64,000 bases of DNA from Streptomyces qaidamensis (lineage in GTDB: Bacteria; Actinomycetota; Actinomycetes; Streptomycetales; Streptomycetaceae): positions 3,534,001 through 3,598,000 of the forward strand of contig NZ_CP015098.1 of NCBI RefSeq assembly GCF_001611795.1. Reading direction: 5' to 3'. Every line of letters begins with the position of its first letter. Within the stretch, counting starts at the first letter, position 1. This document shows, piece by piece, positions 1 through 8,671 of the stretch. The notes beneath the pieces were generated by a model. The model did not search any database, had not been told where the DNA came from, and worked only from the letters and a program-made list of their open reading frames with translations. Both the position numbers and the translations under genes were made by a program.

Positions 1-2121
1 CTTCGCCTCCAGGCTGCCGAGCGCCACGACCCGGTCGCCCAGACCGGCGAGCCAGCGGCGGGCCTCCTCGCGGCGCTGCATGGCGACGACCACACCGACC
101 GTGCCGTCGACGCGCTCCAGCAGCCGGGCCGCCTCGTCGCGGACGGTCGCGCCCAGTCGGTCCTCCACGACGGTGAAGCGGGGTTCCACGCCGGTGGAGC
201 GGACCGCCTTCGGTGCTACGGAGCCGGGCATGGCGAGGGCGAGGACCTTCGAGGCCAGGTCGGCGATCTCGGCCGGGTTGCGGTAGTTCACCGTGAGTTC
301 GAAGCGGCGGCGGGGCCGGGTGCCGAGCGCCTCGTCGCGGGCCTGCGCCGCCTCGTCCGGGTCGGACCAGGAGGACTGGGCCGGGTCGCCGACGACCGTC
401 CAGGTGGCGTGCCGGCCACGGCGGCCGACCATGCGCCACTGCATCGGGGTGAGGTCCTGGGCCTCGTCGACGATGACATGGGCGTACTCGACGCGCTCCT
501 GTGCGAGACGTTCTGCGCGCTCGCGCTGCGATTCCTCGCGCACCGGCATCAGCTCCTCCAGGCCGGTGAGCTGGTCGAGCGGGTCGAGTTCGCGCTTCCT
601 GCGGGGGCGGGCCGGGGCGCCGAGGACGGCCTGGAGCTCGTCGAGCAGGGCGATGTCGTGCACCGTGCGGCCCTCGCGCTTGAGCGAGCGGGCGACCTTG
701 CGGACCTCGCCGGGGTTGAGGATGCGCCGGGCCCAGCGGCCGAGGCGTCGTTCGTCGGCCATGGCGTCCAGGACCGCCGCCGGGGTCAGCTCCGGCCACC
801 AGTCGTCGAGGAAGGCGATGAAGGCGTCCTCGGAGGTGATGTCCTCGTCGAAGGAGGAGCGCAGCTCGGCCGCGAGCTCCGGGTCGCTGTGCCGGCCGGC
901 CGCGCCGGACTGCTCCCACAGGGCGTCCAGGAGGAGCTTGCGGGCGCGCGGGCGCAGCAGGTTCACGGGGGCGGTGCCGCCGAGGGCGGAGTGGCGGATG
1001 CCGTCCAGCTCCCGGGCCTGAAGCTCCAGGCGGCGGCCGAAGGCGACCACGCGCAGCCGCTCCGGTGGATCGTTCAGCTCCAGGGCGCCGCGCGCGGCCT
1101 TCCGCAGCACCTTGAGCATGCGGGAGGAGCCCTTGGCGCGGGCCACGGACGGGGAGTCGTAGAGCGTGGCTTCGCTGCCCTCGACCAGGGAGCCGATGGC
1201 GCGGATGGCGACCTGGCCCTCCTCGCCGAGGGAGGGCAGCACGCCCTCGGTGTAGGCGACGAGCAGCGGGGTCGGCGAGACGATCAGGATGCCGCCCGCG
1301 TACCGGCGCCGGTCCTGGTAGAGGAGGTAGGCGGCGCGGTGCAGGGCGACCGCGGTCTTGCCGGTGCCCGGGCCGCCCTCGACGTACGTCACGGAGGCGG
1401 CGGGGGCGCGGATGACCAGGTCCTGCTCGGCCTGGATGGAGGCGACGATGTCGCGCATGGTGTGGCTGCGGGCCTGGCCGAGCGCGGCCATCAGGGCGCC
1501 GTCGCCGATGACGGGCAGCTCACCACCGTCGAGGTACGCCGTCAGCTCGGGGCGCATCAGGTCGTCCTCTACGCCCAGCACCCGGCGGCCCTTGGAGCGG
1601 ATGACGCGGCGGCGGACGACACGGCCCGGGTCGACCGGGGTGGAGCGGTAGAAGGGGGCGGCGGCCGGGGCCCGCCAGTCAATGACCAGCGGCGCGTAGT
1701 CCTGGTCGAGGACACCGATGCGGCCGATGTGCAGGGTCTCGGCGATGTCGGCGGTGTTGTCGGGGCGTACGGCCCCCTCCGCCGGCTCGATGGCGGTGTA
1801 CGCCCCGTCGGGGCCCTTCTTGCCGTCCTTGCCGGTCAGCAGGTCGATACGGCCGAAGAGGAAGTCCTCGAACTCGTTGTTGAGCCGGCTGAGGTGGACG
1901 CCCGCGCGAAAGACCTGCGCGTCCCGCTCGGCGAGTGCGCCGGGGGTGCCGACCTGCCCGCGCCGGGCCGCGTCCTGCATCAGGAACTCCGCCTCGTGGA
2001 TCTTCTCCTCAAGGCGCTGGTACACCCGGTCGAGGTGTTCCTGTTCGACGCCGATCTCCCGGTCACGAACCGAATCGTGCACCGAACCGACCGCGCCTTG
2101 TCTGTGAGCCTGAGCGGCCAC
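1..2121 (-). CDS. helD: HelD-like UvrD-family helicase, RNA polymerase-associated (3' part cut by window edge)
   Basis: The frame stays open for 707 codons from the GTG at 2121 to the first base, so the C-terminus lies outside the window. The start follows an AGAAGGGGG ribosome site. The N-terminal ~90 residues form a charged helical region (EQEHLDRVYQRLEEKIHEAE), the HelD-type antiparallel coiled coil that inserts into RNA polymerase. Walker A is GGPGTGKT at residues 249-256, and a DEAQDLTPMQW helicase motif II is followed by VVGDPAQS. HelD proteins are ATP-driven factors that free or recycle stalled RNA polymerase; some confer rifampicin tolerance. That role is inferred from the family. The gene lies downstream of the sigma/anti-sigma pair in the same direction, but a hairpin at 2227-2247 separates them, so it probably has its own promoter. 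Confidence 0.85.
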   Translation of the reverse strand, partial: MAAQAHRQGAVGSVHDSVRDREIGVEQEHLDRVYQRLEEKIHEAEFLMQDAARRGQVGTPGALAERDAQVFRAGVHLSRLNNEFEDFLFGRIDLLTGKDGKKGPDGAYTAIEPAEGAVRPDNTADIAETLHIGRIGVLDQDYAPLVIDWRAPAAAPFYRSTPVDPGRVVRRRVIRSKGRRVLGVEDDLMRPELTAYLDGGELPVIGDGALMAALGQARSHTMRDIVASIQAEQDLVIRAPAASVTYVEGGPGTGKTAVALHRAAYLLYQDRRRYAGGILIVSPTPLLVAYTEGVLPSLGEEGQVAIRAIGSLVEGSEATLYDSPSVARAKGSSRMLKVLRKAARGALELNDPPERLRVVAFGRRLELQARELDGIRHSALGGTAPVNLLRPRARKLLLDALWEQSGAAGRHSDPELAAELRSSFDEDITSEDAFIAFLDDWWPELTPAAVLDAMADERRLGRWARRILNPGEVRKVARSLKREGRTVHDIALLDELQAVLGAPARPRRKRELDPLDQLTGLEELMPVREESQRERAERLAQERVEYAHVIVDEAQDLTPMQWRMVGRRGRHATWTVVGDPAQSSWSDPDEAAQARDEALGTRPRRRFELTVNYRNPAEIADLASKVLALAMPGSVAPKAVRSTGVEPRFTVVEDRLGATVRDEAARLLERVDGTVGVVVAMQRREEARRWLAGLGDRVVALGSLEAK

Positions 2122-2226
2122 CGGGCCCCCTTCTGACGTGCTGGGCAGCCGTCAACCGTACGCGAAGGGGACCCCTGGAAGCTACGGGCCGGCGGGCAGG
2201 CGTGGGACCTGTTGCCCCCAATGGCT

Positions 2227-2247
2227 CCCGCCCGGCGACCGGGCGGG
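2227..2247 (-). terminator. hairpin terminator after the anti-sigma gene
   Basis: Perfect 9-bp stem (CCCGCCCGG / CCGGGCGGG) with a CGA loop, two bases past the anti-sigma stop codon. No strong T-run follows, as is usual in Streptomyces. Confidence 0.6.
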
Positions 2248-2248
2248 G

Positions 2249-3079
2249 CTAGGCGTCGACCTCGACCAGCCGCTTGCCGTCGAAGGTGACGACCTCGAAG
2301 TGGTCGATCTCGTTCGGCTCGAAGGCGGCGCCGCCCTGGACGTACAGGGGCTCCTTGGCCTTCTCGGACTTGGCGTCCGGCAGGCCGTAGCCCCACTCCG
2401 GGACCGACCACGAGGAGAGGGTCTCGCGCTCACCGTTCTTGCCGACCGCGACGAGGGCGCACTTCAGCGGGCCCTTGACGTTCTTCAGCTCCAAGACCAT
2501 GCCCGTGCCCCAGTCCTTCTTCTGGACGGCGACGGTGGCGGAGACCTTGGTGTTCGGGTCCGTGGCGGTGATCTTGTCGGAGATGCCGTCGAAGGCGGCC
2601 TTGGCGGGGCTGGCCGCGAGCGGGCGGTTCTCCGCACCGCCGCCGCCGTCGCCACCGTTCGTCGCGACCGCGACGAACGGGCCGCCGATGATCAGCGCAC
2701 CGGCCGCGGCCACCATGTAGAAGCTGCGGCGGCGCTTCTGGGCGCGGCGGTCGGCGACCTCGTCGACCAGCTTCTCCACCAGGCGCGGCCGGGGCTTCGC
2801 GGACAGCGACTCGCCGATCGCGGGCGTGCTGCCGGAGCCGGGGAGGTCGGCGAGGGCGGCGAGCATCGGCTCCATGCCGGCCAGTTCGTCGAGCTGCTGG
2901 GCGCACCATTCGCAGGTGGCGAGGTGGGCCTCGAAAGCGGTTGCTTCGGCGTCGTCGAGGATGCCGAGGGCGTAGGCGCCGACGGTCTCGTGCTCGTTCG
3001 GCACCGGAGATTCCTGCATGGGGCCAGACATACCCATGCCTCCCGTACCGAACCCTTGGTTACCCCCGTAAACACTCAT
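2249..3079 (-). CDS. rsuA: zinc anti-sigma factor, membrane-anchored (partner of the adjacent ECF sigma factor)
   Basis: 276 residues. The ATG at 3079 overlaps the sigma-factor stop as ATGA, so the two are translationally coupled. The N-terminal domain has the ZAS zinc motif with His52-x3-Cys56-x2-Cys59 (EAHLATCEWC). A basic stretch (RRAQKRRR) and one membrane segment follow at about residues 115-140, then an extracytoplasmic C-terminal domain of the RskA type. It should bind and hold the sigma factor at the membrane until a signal triggers release. By position the pair resembles sigU-rsuA of S. coelicolor, and the symbol rests on remembered synteny. Function class is firm; the exact name is moderate. 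Confidence 0.85.
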   Translation of the reverse strand: MSVYGGNQGFGTGGMGMSGPMQESPVPNEHETVGAYALGILDDAEATAFEAHLATCEWCAQQLDELAGMEPMLAALADLPGSGSTPAIGESLSAKPRPRLVEKLVDEVADRRAQKRRRSFYMVAAAGALIIGGPFVAVATNGGDGGGGAENRPLAASPAKAAFDGISDKITATDPNTKVSATVAVQKKDWGTGMVLELKNVKGPLKCALVAVGKNGERETLSSWSVPEWGYGLPDAKSEKAKEPLYVQGGAAFEPNEIDHFEVVTFDGKRLVEVDA

Positions 3080-3654
3080 CACGCCGTCACCCCCCGCTCC
3101 TCCAGTGCGAGCTTCATCGAACGCAGGGCGTAGAAGACCCTGGAGCGGACGGTGCCGCTGGGTATGCCCAGGGTCTCGGCCGCCTCGTTGACGGTACGCC
3201 CCTTGAAATACGTCTCGACGAGCACCTCCCGGTGGGCGGGCGTCAGGTCGTCGAGTGCGTCCGAGAGGGTCATCAGCCACAGCGCCTTGTCGATCTCGTC
3301 CTCCGCGGGGATGACCTCCAGCGGCGACGGGTCGACCTCCTGCGGCCGGGCCTGCCGGCTGCGGTGGCCGTCGATGACGATGCGCCGGGCGACCGTCACC
3401 AGCCAGGGGCGTACCGATCCGGTCGCTCTGTTGAGCTGACCGGCGTTCTTCCAGGCACGGATGAGCGTCTCCTGGACGACGTCCTCGGCGCGCTGCCGGT
3501 CTCCGGCGACCAGGCGCAGGACATATGCCAGAAGGGGTCCGGCGTGTTCGCGATAGAGCGCACGCATCAGCTCCTCATCGGGTTCCGAGGGCTGGGACAT
3601 GCGATGTCGGGCCCTCGGTGCACGTTCATTGGCCACGACGGAATCCTTGCGCAC
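3079..3654 (-). CDS. sigU: ECF RNA polymerase sigma factor
   Basis: 191 residues with the two ECF domains. Region 2 runs from LYREHAGPLLAYVLRLVAGD through AEDVVQETLIRAWKN to RPWLVTVARRIVID. Region 4 carries LTPAHREVLVETYFKGRTVNEAAETLGIPSGTVRSRVFYAL. There is no C-terminal extension. The GTG at 3654 is preferred because GGAGG lies five bases upstream; the in-frame GTG at 3660 would touch that GGAGG, and an ATG at 3600 is a shorter alternative. It directs core polymerase to a small envelope-related regulon when released by the downstream ZAS protein. The name sigU is from remembered gene order, not from a distinctive sequence feature. Confidence 0.85.
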   Translation of the reverse strand: MRKDSVVANERAPRARHRMSQPSEPDEELMRALYREHAGPLLAYVLRLVAGDRQRAEDVVQETLIRAWKNAGQLNRATGSVRPWLVTVARRIVIDGHRSRQARPQEVDPSPLEVIPAEDEIDKALWLMTLSDALDDLTPAHREVLVETYFKGRTVNEAAETLGIPSGTVRSRVFYALRSMKLALEERGVTA

Positions 3655-3952
3655 GCCCACCTCCGGTGTCCGGGGGTTCCCCCAGTCGGTCGCTCCACAA
3701 GCCGTACGGACGCGAGCCGTTGGGTGTTCAAAGAGACGTGACAGATTTCTTCGAGATGACGTGACGAGCTGGACATGGGGTCACATTCCCACCCCGCGTT
3801 CTTTACATTTCCGCCACATCGGCAAGATCAAGCCAGGCCTTCCCTACGGTGGCGTAGGTAAACGGCATGTAATCGAAATCACTTCGACAGTGCGGTCGCA
3901 GAAGTCGCATTTAGGACAGGGAAATTGAGTGCACGGACCACTCAATTCCGTT
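3655..3952. other. intergenic region upstream of the sigma-factor operon
   Basis: About 300 bases without a credible gene, holding the promoter of the sigma/anti-sigma operon. The octamer GACGTGAC occurs at 3735-3742 and again at 3758-3765 (23-bp period). The stretch from about 3780 to 3930 is AT-richer than its surroundings. No terminator or RNA gene was recognised. Confidence 0.4.
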
Positions 3953-4546
3953 TCATGCGCGGGAGAGTGCCGCGCGACGACGATGCCGGGCGACCCTTTC
4001 GCGGTTCCCGCAGACCTCACTGGAGCACCAACGCCTCCTGCGTCCCCGGGAGGTGTCGAGGTACACGATGGGGCAGTTGTCGCCTTCGCACTGGCGCAGG
4101 GCCGCGCGGGCGACGGGGTCGGTCAGCAGGTCCACGGCGTCCCGGGCGACGACCGCGAGCAGGGCGGCGCAGCCGGGCGGGCCGTCCAACCGCCGCAGGA
4201 GCTGGCCGTCTTCGCCGCGGACCGCGCGCGGGGCCGGGGGCGCGGTGCGGGCCAGGTCGTTGACGCGGGCGAGGGCGAGGTCGTACGTGGCGACGCCGGG
4301 TCTCGGCCGGCAGCGGACCAACCGGTCGATCTGGGCGCGCAGTTCACGGAAGGCGAGCAGCCAGCCGGTGTCCGCGTGGGTCAGGGCGGTGTCCGCCGGG
4401 ACGAGTCCGGAGCCGGTGATCCAGGCGCGCAGTACGTCCACGGAGTCGAGCCGCTCCTCCGGGTGCGTGGTGGAGAGCAGGTCCAGACAGGCCCGCCCGG
4501 CGTCGAAGCGCAGCTCGTAGGGGGCCGTGGCCGTACCCAGTGCCAT
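3953..4546 (-). CDS. CGNR zinc-finger (ABATE domain) protein, putative transcriptional regulator
   Basis: 197 residues. The N-terminal half (LRFDAGRACLDLLSTTHPEERL, with DVLRAWITGSGLVP) matches the ABATE stress-sensing domain. The C-terminus is a CGNR zinc finger: RQCEGDNCPIVYLDTSRGRRRRWCSSEVCGNRERVARHR, where the Cys pairs bind zinc and CGNR gives the family its name. These proteins are presumed DNA-binding regulators; no target is known to me. The neighbours on both sides are separated by about 300 bases, so it is probably monocistronic. The family call is strong and the function is inferred. Confidence 0.8.
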   Translation of the reverse strand: MALGTATAPYELRFDAGRACLDLLSTTHPEERLDSVDVLRAWITGSGLVPADTALTHADTGWLLAFRELRAQIDRLVRCRPRPGVATYDLALARVNDLARTAPPAPRAVRGEDGQLLRRLDGPPGCAALLAVVARDAVDLLTDPVARAALRQCEGDNCPIVYLDTSRGRRRRWCSSEVCGNRERVARHRRRAALSRA

Positions 4547-4819
4547 GTGCCTGTCACCGCCTAGGGGTTCACCCCGGTCGCGAGGGCTTGGGTGAGACGC
4601 CCGTGAGAGGGCCGGTAAACCGCTCCCTCTTACAGTGCCTGCCCGCTACGACGCCGGAAACCCCTCGCACACGCCTCGTCGCCACGGCCGCCCGAAGGAG
4701 ATGCGCGTTCAGGCCACGCCGGGGCCGGAGGCCATGCTCCGATGGCCCCCGGGCCCAAGGCATCCCGCTCGGGCTGGGTGGCCGGGTCTGGCGTGTTCCC
4801 GCTCAACCCCCGGACGACA

Positions 4820-5971
4820 TCACGCGTCCGCGTACTTCGTCTCCGCGCTGGGGTCCAGGGCCAGGCGGTAGCCCCGCTTGACCACCGTCTGGATCAGCTT
4901 CGGGGTGCCGAGGGCCGTGCGGAGGCGGGCCATGGCCGTTTCGACCGCGTGTTCGTCGCGGCCGGAGCCGGGGAGGGCGCGCAGGAGGTCCGCGCGGGCC
5001 ACGACCCAGCCGGGGCGCCGGGAGAGGGCGCGCAGGAGGGACATGCCGGCGGGCGGGACCGGCTTGAGGTGGCCGTCGACCAGGACGGCGTGGCCCCGGA
5101 TCTCCACGCGGTGCCCGGCGACGGGGAGGGAGCGGGCCCGCGCGGGGAGTTCCTGGCAGAGGAGCTGCACCAGGGGGCCGAGCCGGAAGCGCTCCGGCTG
5201 GATCGTGTCGATGCCGCGGGACTGCAGGGGCAGTGCGGTGACCGGGCCCACGCAGGCGGGCAGGACGTCGTGGCCGAGCGCCGCCAGGACCTCGTCGAGC
5301 AGCCCGCGCTCCTCCGCCCGGGAGAGGAGGGAGGCCGCTGCGGGGGCGCTGGTGAAGGTGACCGCGTCCAGGGCCCGGCCGACCGTCGCGTCCAGCAGGC
5401 GGTCGACCGGTGTGATGTCCTCCGGTGGCATCCAGCGGTACACGGGCACCCCGAGCACCTCGGCCCCGCCCGCCCGCAGCGCCTCCACGAAGCCGGGCAG
5501 CGGCTCACCGTGCAACTGGATCGCGATGCGCAGGCCGTCGACGCCCTCCTCCAGCAGCCGGTCCAGCACCTCCGCCATGGACTCCGACGACGGCGACCAC
5601 TCCTCCGTCAGGCCGGCGGCCCGGACCGCGCCCTTGACCTTCGGCCCGCGCGCCATGATCCGTACGCCGCCCAGCCGTGCCAGCAACTCCTCGCCCAGCC
5701 CCCAGCCGTCGGCGGCTTCGACCCAGCCCCGGAAGCCGATCGCGGTCGTGGCCACGACGATGTCCGGCACCTGCTCGATGATCTCCTTCGTCGCGGCCAG
5801 CAGTTCGCTGTCGTCGGCGAGCGGCACGATCCTGAGGGCAGGGGCGTGCAGGACGGCGGCACCGCGTCGCTGCAGCAGCGCCCCGAGCTCATCGGCCCGG
5901 CGCGCGGCCGTCACACCCACGGTGAAACCCGCCAGGGGTCCGTGGTCCGGTCGCTGTTCTTCCTCGTACAT
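4820..5971 (-). CDS. nnaR: uroporphyrinogen-III synthase-like / winged-helix regulator fusion, nitrate assimilation regulator NnaR
   Basis: 383 residues. Residues 10-265 form a HemD-like domain (FTVGVTAARRADELGALLQRRGA near the start, DAVTFTSAPAAASLL in the middle). Residues ~285-375 form an OmpR-type winged helix (LVDGHLKPVPPAGMSLLRALSRRPGWVVARADLL, then VKRGYRLALD). In Mycobacterium and Streptomyces this fusion is the transcriptional activator NnaR rather than a haem enzyme; it cooperates with GlnR on nitrite reductase genes. It lies 116 bases downstream of a narK-type gene in the same direction, which supports that role. Whether the HemD domain keeps enzyme activity or senses a tetrapyrrole cannot be read from the sequence. 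Confidence 0.85.
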   Translation of the reverse strand: MYEEEQRPDHGPLAGFTVGVTAARRADELGALLQRRGAAVLHAPALRIVPLADDSELLAATKEIIEQVPDIVVATTAIGFRGWVEAADGWGLGEELLARLGGVRIMARGPKVKGAVRAAGLTEEWSPSSESMAEVLDRLLEEGVDGLRIAIQLHGEPLPGFVEALRAGGAEVLGVPVYRWMPPEDITPVDRLLDATVGRALDAVTFTSAPAAASLLSRAEERGLLDEVLAALGHDVLPACVGPVTALPLQSRGIDTIQPERFRLGPLVQLLCQELPARARSLPVAGHRVEIRGHAVLVDGHLKPVPPAGMSLLRALSRRPGWVVARADLLRALPGSGRDEHAVETAMARLRTALGTPKLIQTVVKRGYRLALDPSAETKYADA

Positions 5972-6034
5972 GGCTCTCGTCCCGCACTCGAGTCGTCGTA
6001 CTTATGGGTACGGCGTACCTACATGCCGATCGAG

Positions 6035-6056
6035 CCTGTCAACGGCTCGTGACAGG
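6035..6056. promoter_or_regulatory. candidate GlnR-like box / inverted repeat upstream of nnaR
   Basis: Perfect 7-bp inverted repeat CCTGTCA-n8-TGACAGG between narK and nnaR. On the minus strand it also reads GTCAC-n6-TTGAC, close to the GTnAC-n6-GnnAC pattern of GlnR. nnaR is a known GlnR target in S. coelicolor, but this exact site is my inference. Confidence 0.35.
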
Positions 6057-6087
6057 CCAGGATCGGCTTGATGACGACGGTGTTACG

Positions 6088-7473
6088 TCACACCCTGGCG
6101 TAGCTGAGCTGCGGCTCCGCCTCCGAGGTCGCCGTCGTGGCGGGTACCCGGGGGGTCGTGCGGCGAAGGTATACGGCCCAGGTGACCAGGAAGCAGACCG
6201 CGTAGAAGGCGAGGAAGGCGACGAAGGCGCCGGTGCCGGAGCCGTAGGAGAGGAAGGACTGGCGGAAGGCGAGGTTGATGCCGACGCCGCCGAGCGCGCC
6301 CACCGCGCCGATGAGCCCCATGGAGGCGCCGGAGAGGCGACGCCCGTGGGCAGCGGCCGCTTCACCCTTCAGCCCCTTGGCGAGGGCCTTGTTCTGGAAG
6401 ATGCCCGGGATCATCTTGAACGTCGAGCCGTTGCCGATGCCGGTGAGCACGAACAGCACCACGAACGCGACGGTGAACAGCGCCAGCGACTTCTCCATGC
6501 TCGCGGAGATGAGGACGGCGGTCGCCGCGCCCATGGCGACGTAGTTCCACAGGGTGATCTTCGCGCCGCCGTACTTGTCGGCCATCCAGCCGCCCAGGGG
6601 ACGGATCAGCGAGCCGAGGAGCGGACCGATGAAGGTGACGTACGCGGCCTCCAGCGGGGTGCGTCCGAACTGGTTCGTCAGGACCTGCCCGAAGGCGAAG
6701 CTGTATCCGATGAACGACCCGAAGGTGCCGATGTAGAGGAACGACATGATCCAGGTGTGCGGGTCCCGCGCGGCGTCCTTGGCGGCGCCGGTGTCGTTCT
6801 TCACGTTCTCGATGTTGTCCATGAAGAGCGCGGCCAGGACGGCGGCGACGACGATCAGCGGGATGTAGATCCCGAGCAGCACGCGCGGGCCGCCGCTCGC
6901 GCCGATGATCGCGAGCGCGGCGAGCTGGATCACCGGTACGCCGATGTTTCCGCCGCCCGCGTTCAGGCCGAGGGCCCAGCCCTTCTTCCGCAGCGGGAAG
7001 AAGGCGTTGATGTTGGTCATGGAGGAAGCGAAGTTGCCGCCGCCGATGCCGGCCAGCAGACCGACGAGGAGGAAGGTGGCGAAGGAGGTCCCCGGCTCCA
7101 TCACGGCGAACGCGGCGACGGTCGGGACCAGCAGGAGGCTCGCGGAGATGATCGTCCAGTTCCGTCCGCCGAAGATCGCCACGGCGAAGGTGTAGGGGAC
7201 GCGGACGACCGCGCCGACCAGCGTGACCATCGAGGTCAGCATGAACTTGTCGGCCGGGGTGAGCCCGTACTCCGGGCCCATGAACAGCACCAGCACGGAC
7301 CACAGGGTCCAGATCGAGAAGCCGATGTGCTCGGACAGCACGGAGAAGAAGAGGTTCCTCCGAGCGACCTTCTCCCCGGTCTCCTTCCAGAACGTCTCGT
7401 TCTCCGGGTCCCAGTGCCGGATCCAGCGTCCGCCCTTGCTCGGGGGTGCGGGTGCTGTGCCAGGACCTGTCAT
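6088..7473 (-). CDS. narK: NarK-family nitrate/nitrite transporter (MFS)
   Basis: 461 residues, about 12 membrane segments. The ATG at 7473 is preceded by GGAGG six bases upstream; an open frame upstream of it lacks such a site. Both nitrate signature motifs are visible: GIGGGNFASSMTNINAFFP and the second-half motif GIGNGSTFKMIPGIF. The glycine-rich NAGGGNIGVPVIQL stretch is also typical. It moves nitrate in and/or nitrite out across the cytoplasmic membrane. With nnaR directly downstream it fits nitrate assimilation. Direction of transport cannot be told from sequence. Confidence 0.9.
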   Translation of the reverse strand: MTGPGTAPAPPSKGGRWIRHWDPENETFWKETGEKVARRNLFFSVLSEHIGFSIWTLWSVLVLFMGPEYGLTPADKFMLTSMVTLVGAVVRVPYTFAVAIFGGRNWTIISASLLLVPTVAAFAVMEPGTSFATFLLVGLLAGIGGGNFASSMTNINAFFPLRKKGWALGLNAGGGNIGVPVIQLAALAIIGASGGPRVLLGIYIPLIVVAAVLAALFMDNIENVKNDTGAAKDAARDPHTWIMSFLYIGTFGSFIGYSFAFGQVLTNQFGRTPLEAAYVTFIGPLLGSLIRPLGGWMADKYGGAKITLWNYVAMGAATAVLISASMEKSLALFTVAFVVLFVLTGIGNGSTFKMIPGIFQNKALAKGLKGEAAAAHGRRLSGASMGLIGAVGALGGVGINLAFRQSFLSYGSGTGAFVAFLAFYAVCFLVTWAVYLRRTTPRVPATTATSEAEPQLSYARV

Positions 7474-7630
7474 GACGCCTCCACTGTGCTCCGGGCTCGG
7501 TCGTACTTCGAGTGACTGACCCCGAAGGTAGGGAGGACGCGTTTCCTGCCTGTGGCACCGCGGGTGTCCGCGAGGGAACTTTGCTCTCACCCCCGGCTCG
7601 GGCGGGATGAGAGGTTCCGGCAGGTTTCGC

Positions 7631-8548
7631 TCAGGGCTGCGGGGGCTGCCAGTGCGGGTTCTGCTGCTGGGAGTGGGGCTGGTTGTACGGCTGGCCGTAC
7701 GGGCCCGGGGGCTGCGCTCCGTAGGGGCCGGGGGCGGGCTGACCCTGGTACGGGCCCGGCGCGGGCCGGCCGGGGTAGGGGCCGGCGGCGGGCGGACCAC
7801 CGTAGGCGCCCGGGGCGGGCTGACCGCCGTAGGGGCCCGGGGCGGGCTGACCGCCGTACGGTGCCGGTGCCGGTGCCGGGGGCTGCTGCGCGTACGGGCC
7901 CGAGGGCTGCTGCCCGTAGGGTCCGCCCGCGAACGGATTGCCCTGCCCGGGCAGCTGGGCCCCCGGCGGCAGATACCGCGTCCGGCCGTTCTCGTCCGTC
8001 ACCGGCAGGAAGCCGGCCGCCTGCAACCGGGCCGCGAACTTGGCGTTGCGCTTGCGTGTCACCACGAGGCCGATCCCGAGGGCCGCCATGAGCAGCAGCC
8101 ACACGACTCCGGCCACGACGAAGCCGGCGGACCCGCCTCCGATACGGAAGCCGAGGATCGCGCAGCCGACGGTGCCGCCCAGAGCCCCATACCCCATGCG
8201 CTTCTCGGCGTGCTTGCCGGTGAGGTCGAAGTTGATGCGGGCCTTGAGGAGTTCGAACGCGTGCGGCACGACGGGCGGCAGGGAGACCCCGTCGGCCGCG
8301 TCGGGGTACTGCGCCCAGTTCTGCCCGGCCCGGCCCCGGGCCTGCGGGCTGGGGTCGGGAAGGATCAGCATGGTGAGCGCGCCGCCGCGGCCGCTGCTCT
8401 GACGGACGTCGGCGTACTCGTAGCCGAACTGCTGGGCGACGAAGGCCAGCCGGGCGAGCTTCTTCACGGACGCCATCGGGCTGGTGAGCTCGACGGGTTC
8501 CCCGCTCGCCATCAGCCGCAGCATCTTCTGCATCTGCCGCTTACTCAT
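7631..8548 (-). CDS. membrane protein with C-terminal Pro/Gly/Tyr/Gln-rich repeats
   Basis: 305 residues from the ATG at 8548; a GTG at 8554 is an alternative. The N-terminal ~130 residues (MSKRQMQKMLRLMASGEPVELTSPM, then an ARINFDLTGKHAEKRMGYGA segment) are soluble. Two membrane segments lie near residues 120-160 (GALGGTVGCAILGFRIGGG, then AGFVVAGVVWLLLMAALGIGLVV). The last ~110 residues are low-complexity repeats of GPYGGQPAPG type, likely disordered. Such tails are common in actinobacterial membrane proteins at the cell pole or envelope. I do not recognise a specific function. It is upstream of narK in the same direction, 157 bases away. Confidence 0.75.
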   Translation of the reverse strand: MSKRQMQKMLRLMASGEPVELTSPMASVKKLARLAFVAQQFGYEYADVRQSSGRGGALTMLILPDPSPQARGRAGQNWAQYPDAADGVSLPPVVPHAFELLKARINFDLTGKHAEKRMGYGALGGTVGCAILGFRIGGGSAGFVVAGVVWLLLMAALGIGLVVTRKRNAKFAARLQAAGFLPVTDENGRTRYLPPGAQLPGQGNPFAGGPYGQQPSGPYAQQPPAPAPAPYGGQPAPGPYGGQPAPGAYGGPPAAGPYPGRPAPGPYQGQPAPGPYGAQPPGPYGQPYNQPHSQQQNPHWQPPQP

Positions 8549-8671
8549 CCCCACCGCTTCCGCCGGCCACTTTGTTCACAAGCGCAACCCGGGCAGTTTT
8601 CCACACCGGGAAGGCCGGGACGAACGGGCCCGATATCCTCTGGCGGACCCGACAGGGGAGAGGGAGAGGCC

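Noticed and set aside
2122..2226. A rifamycin-associated element (RAE) upstream of helD
   Set aside because: No inverted repeat of the RAE type was found in the 105 bases upstream of the start.
4547..4819. Possible small genes between the CGNR protein and nnaR
   Set aside because: Short open frames in both directions have Arg/Pro-rich products and no ribosome site with a natural protein; nothing supportable.
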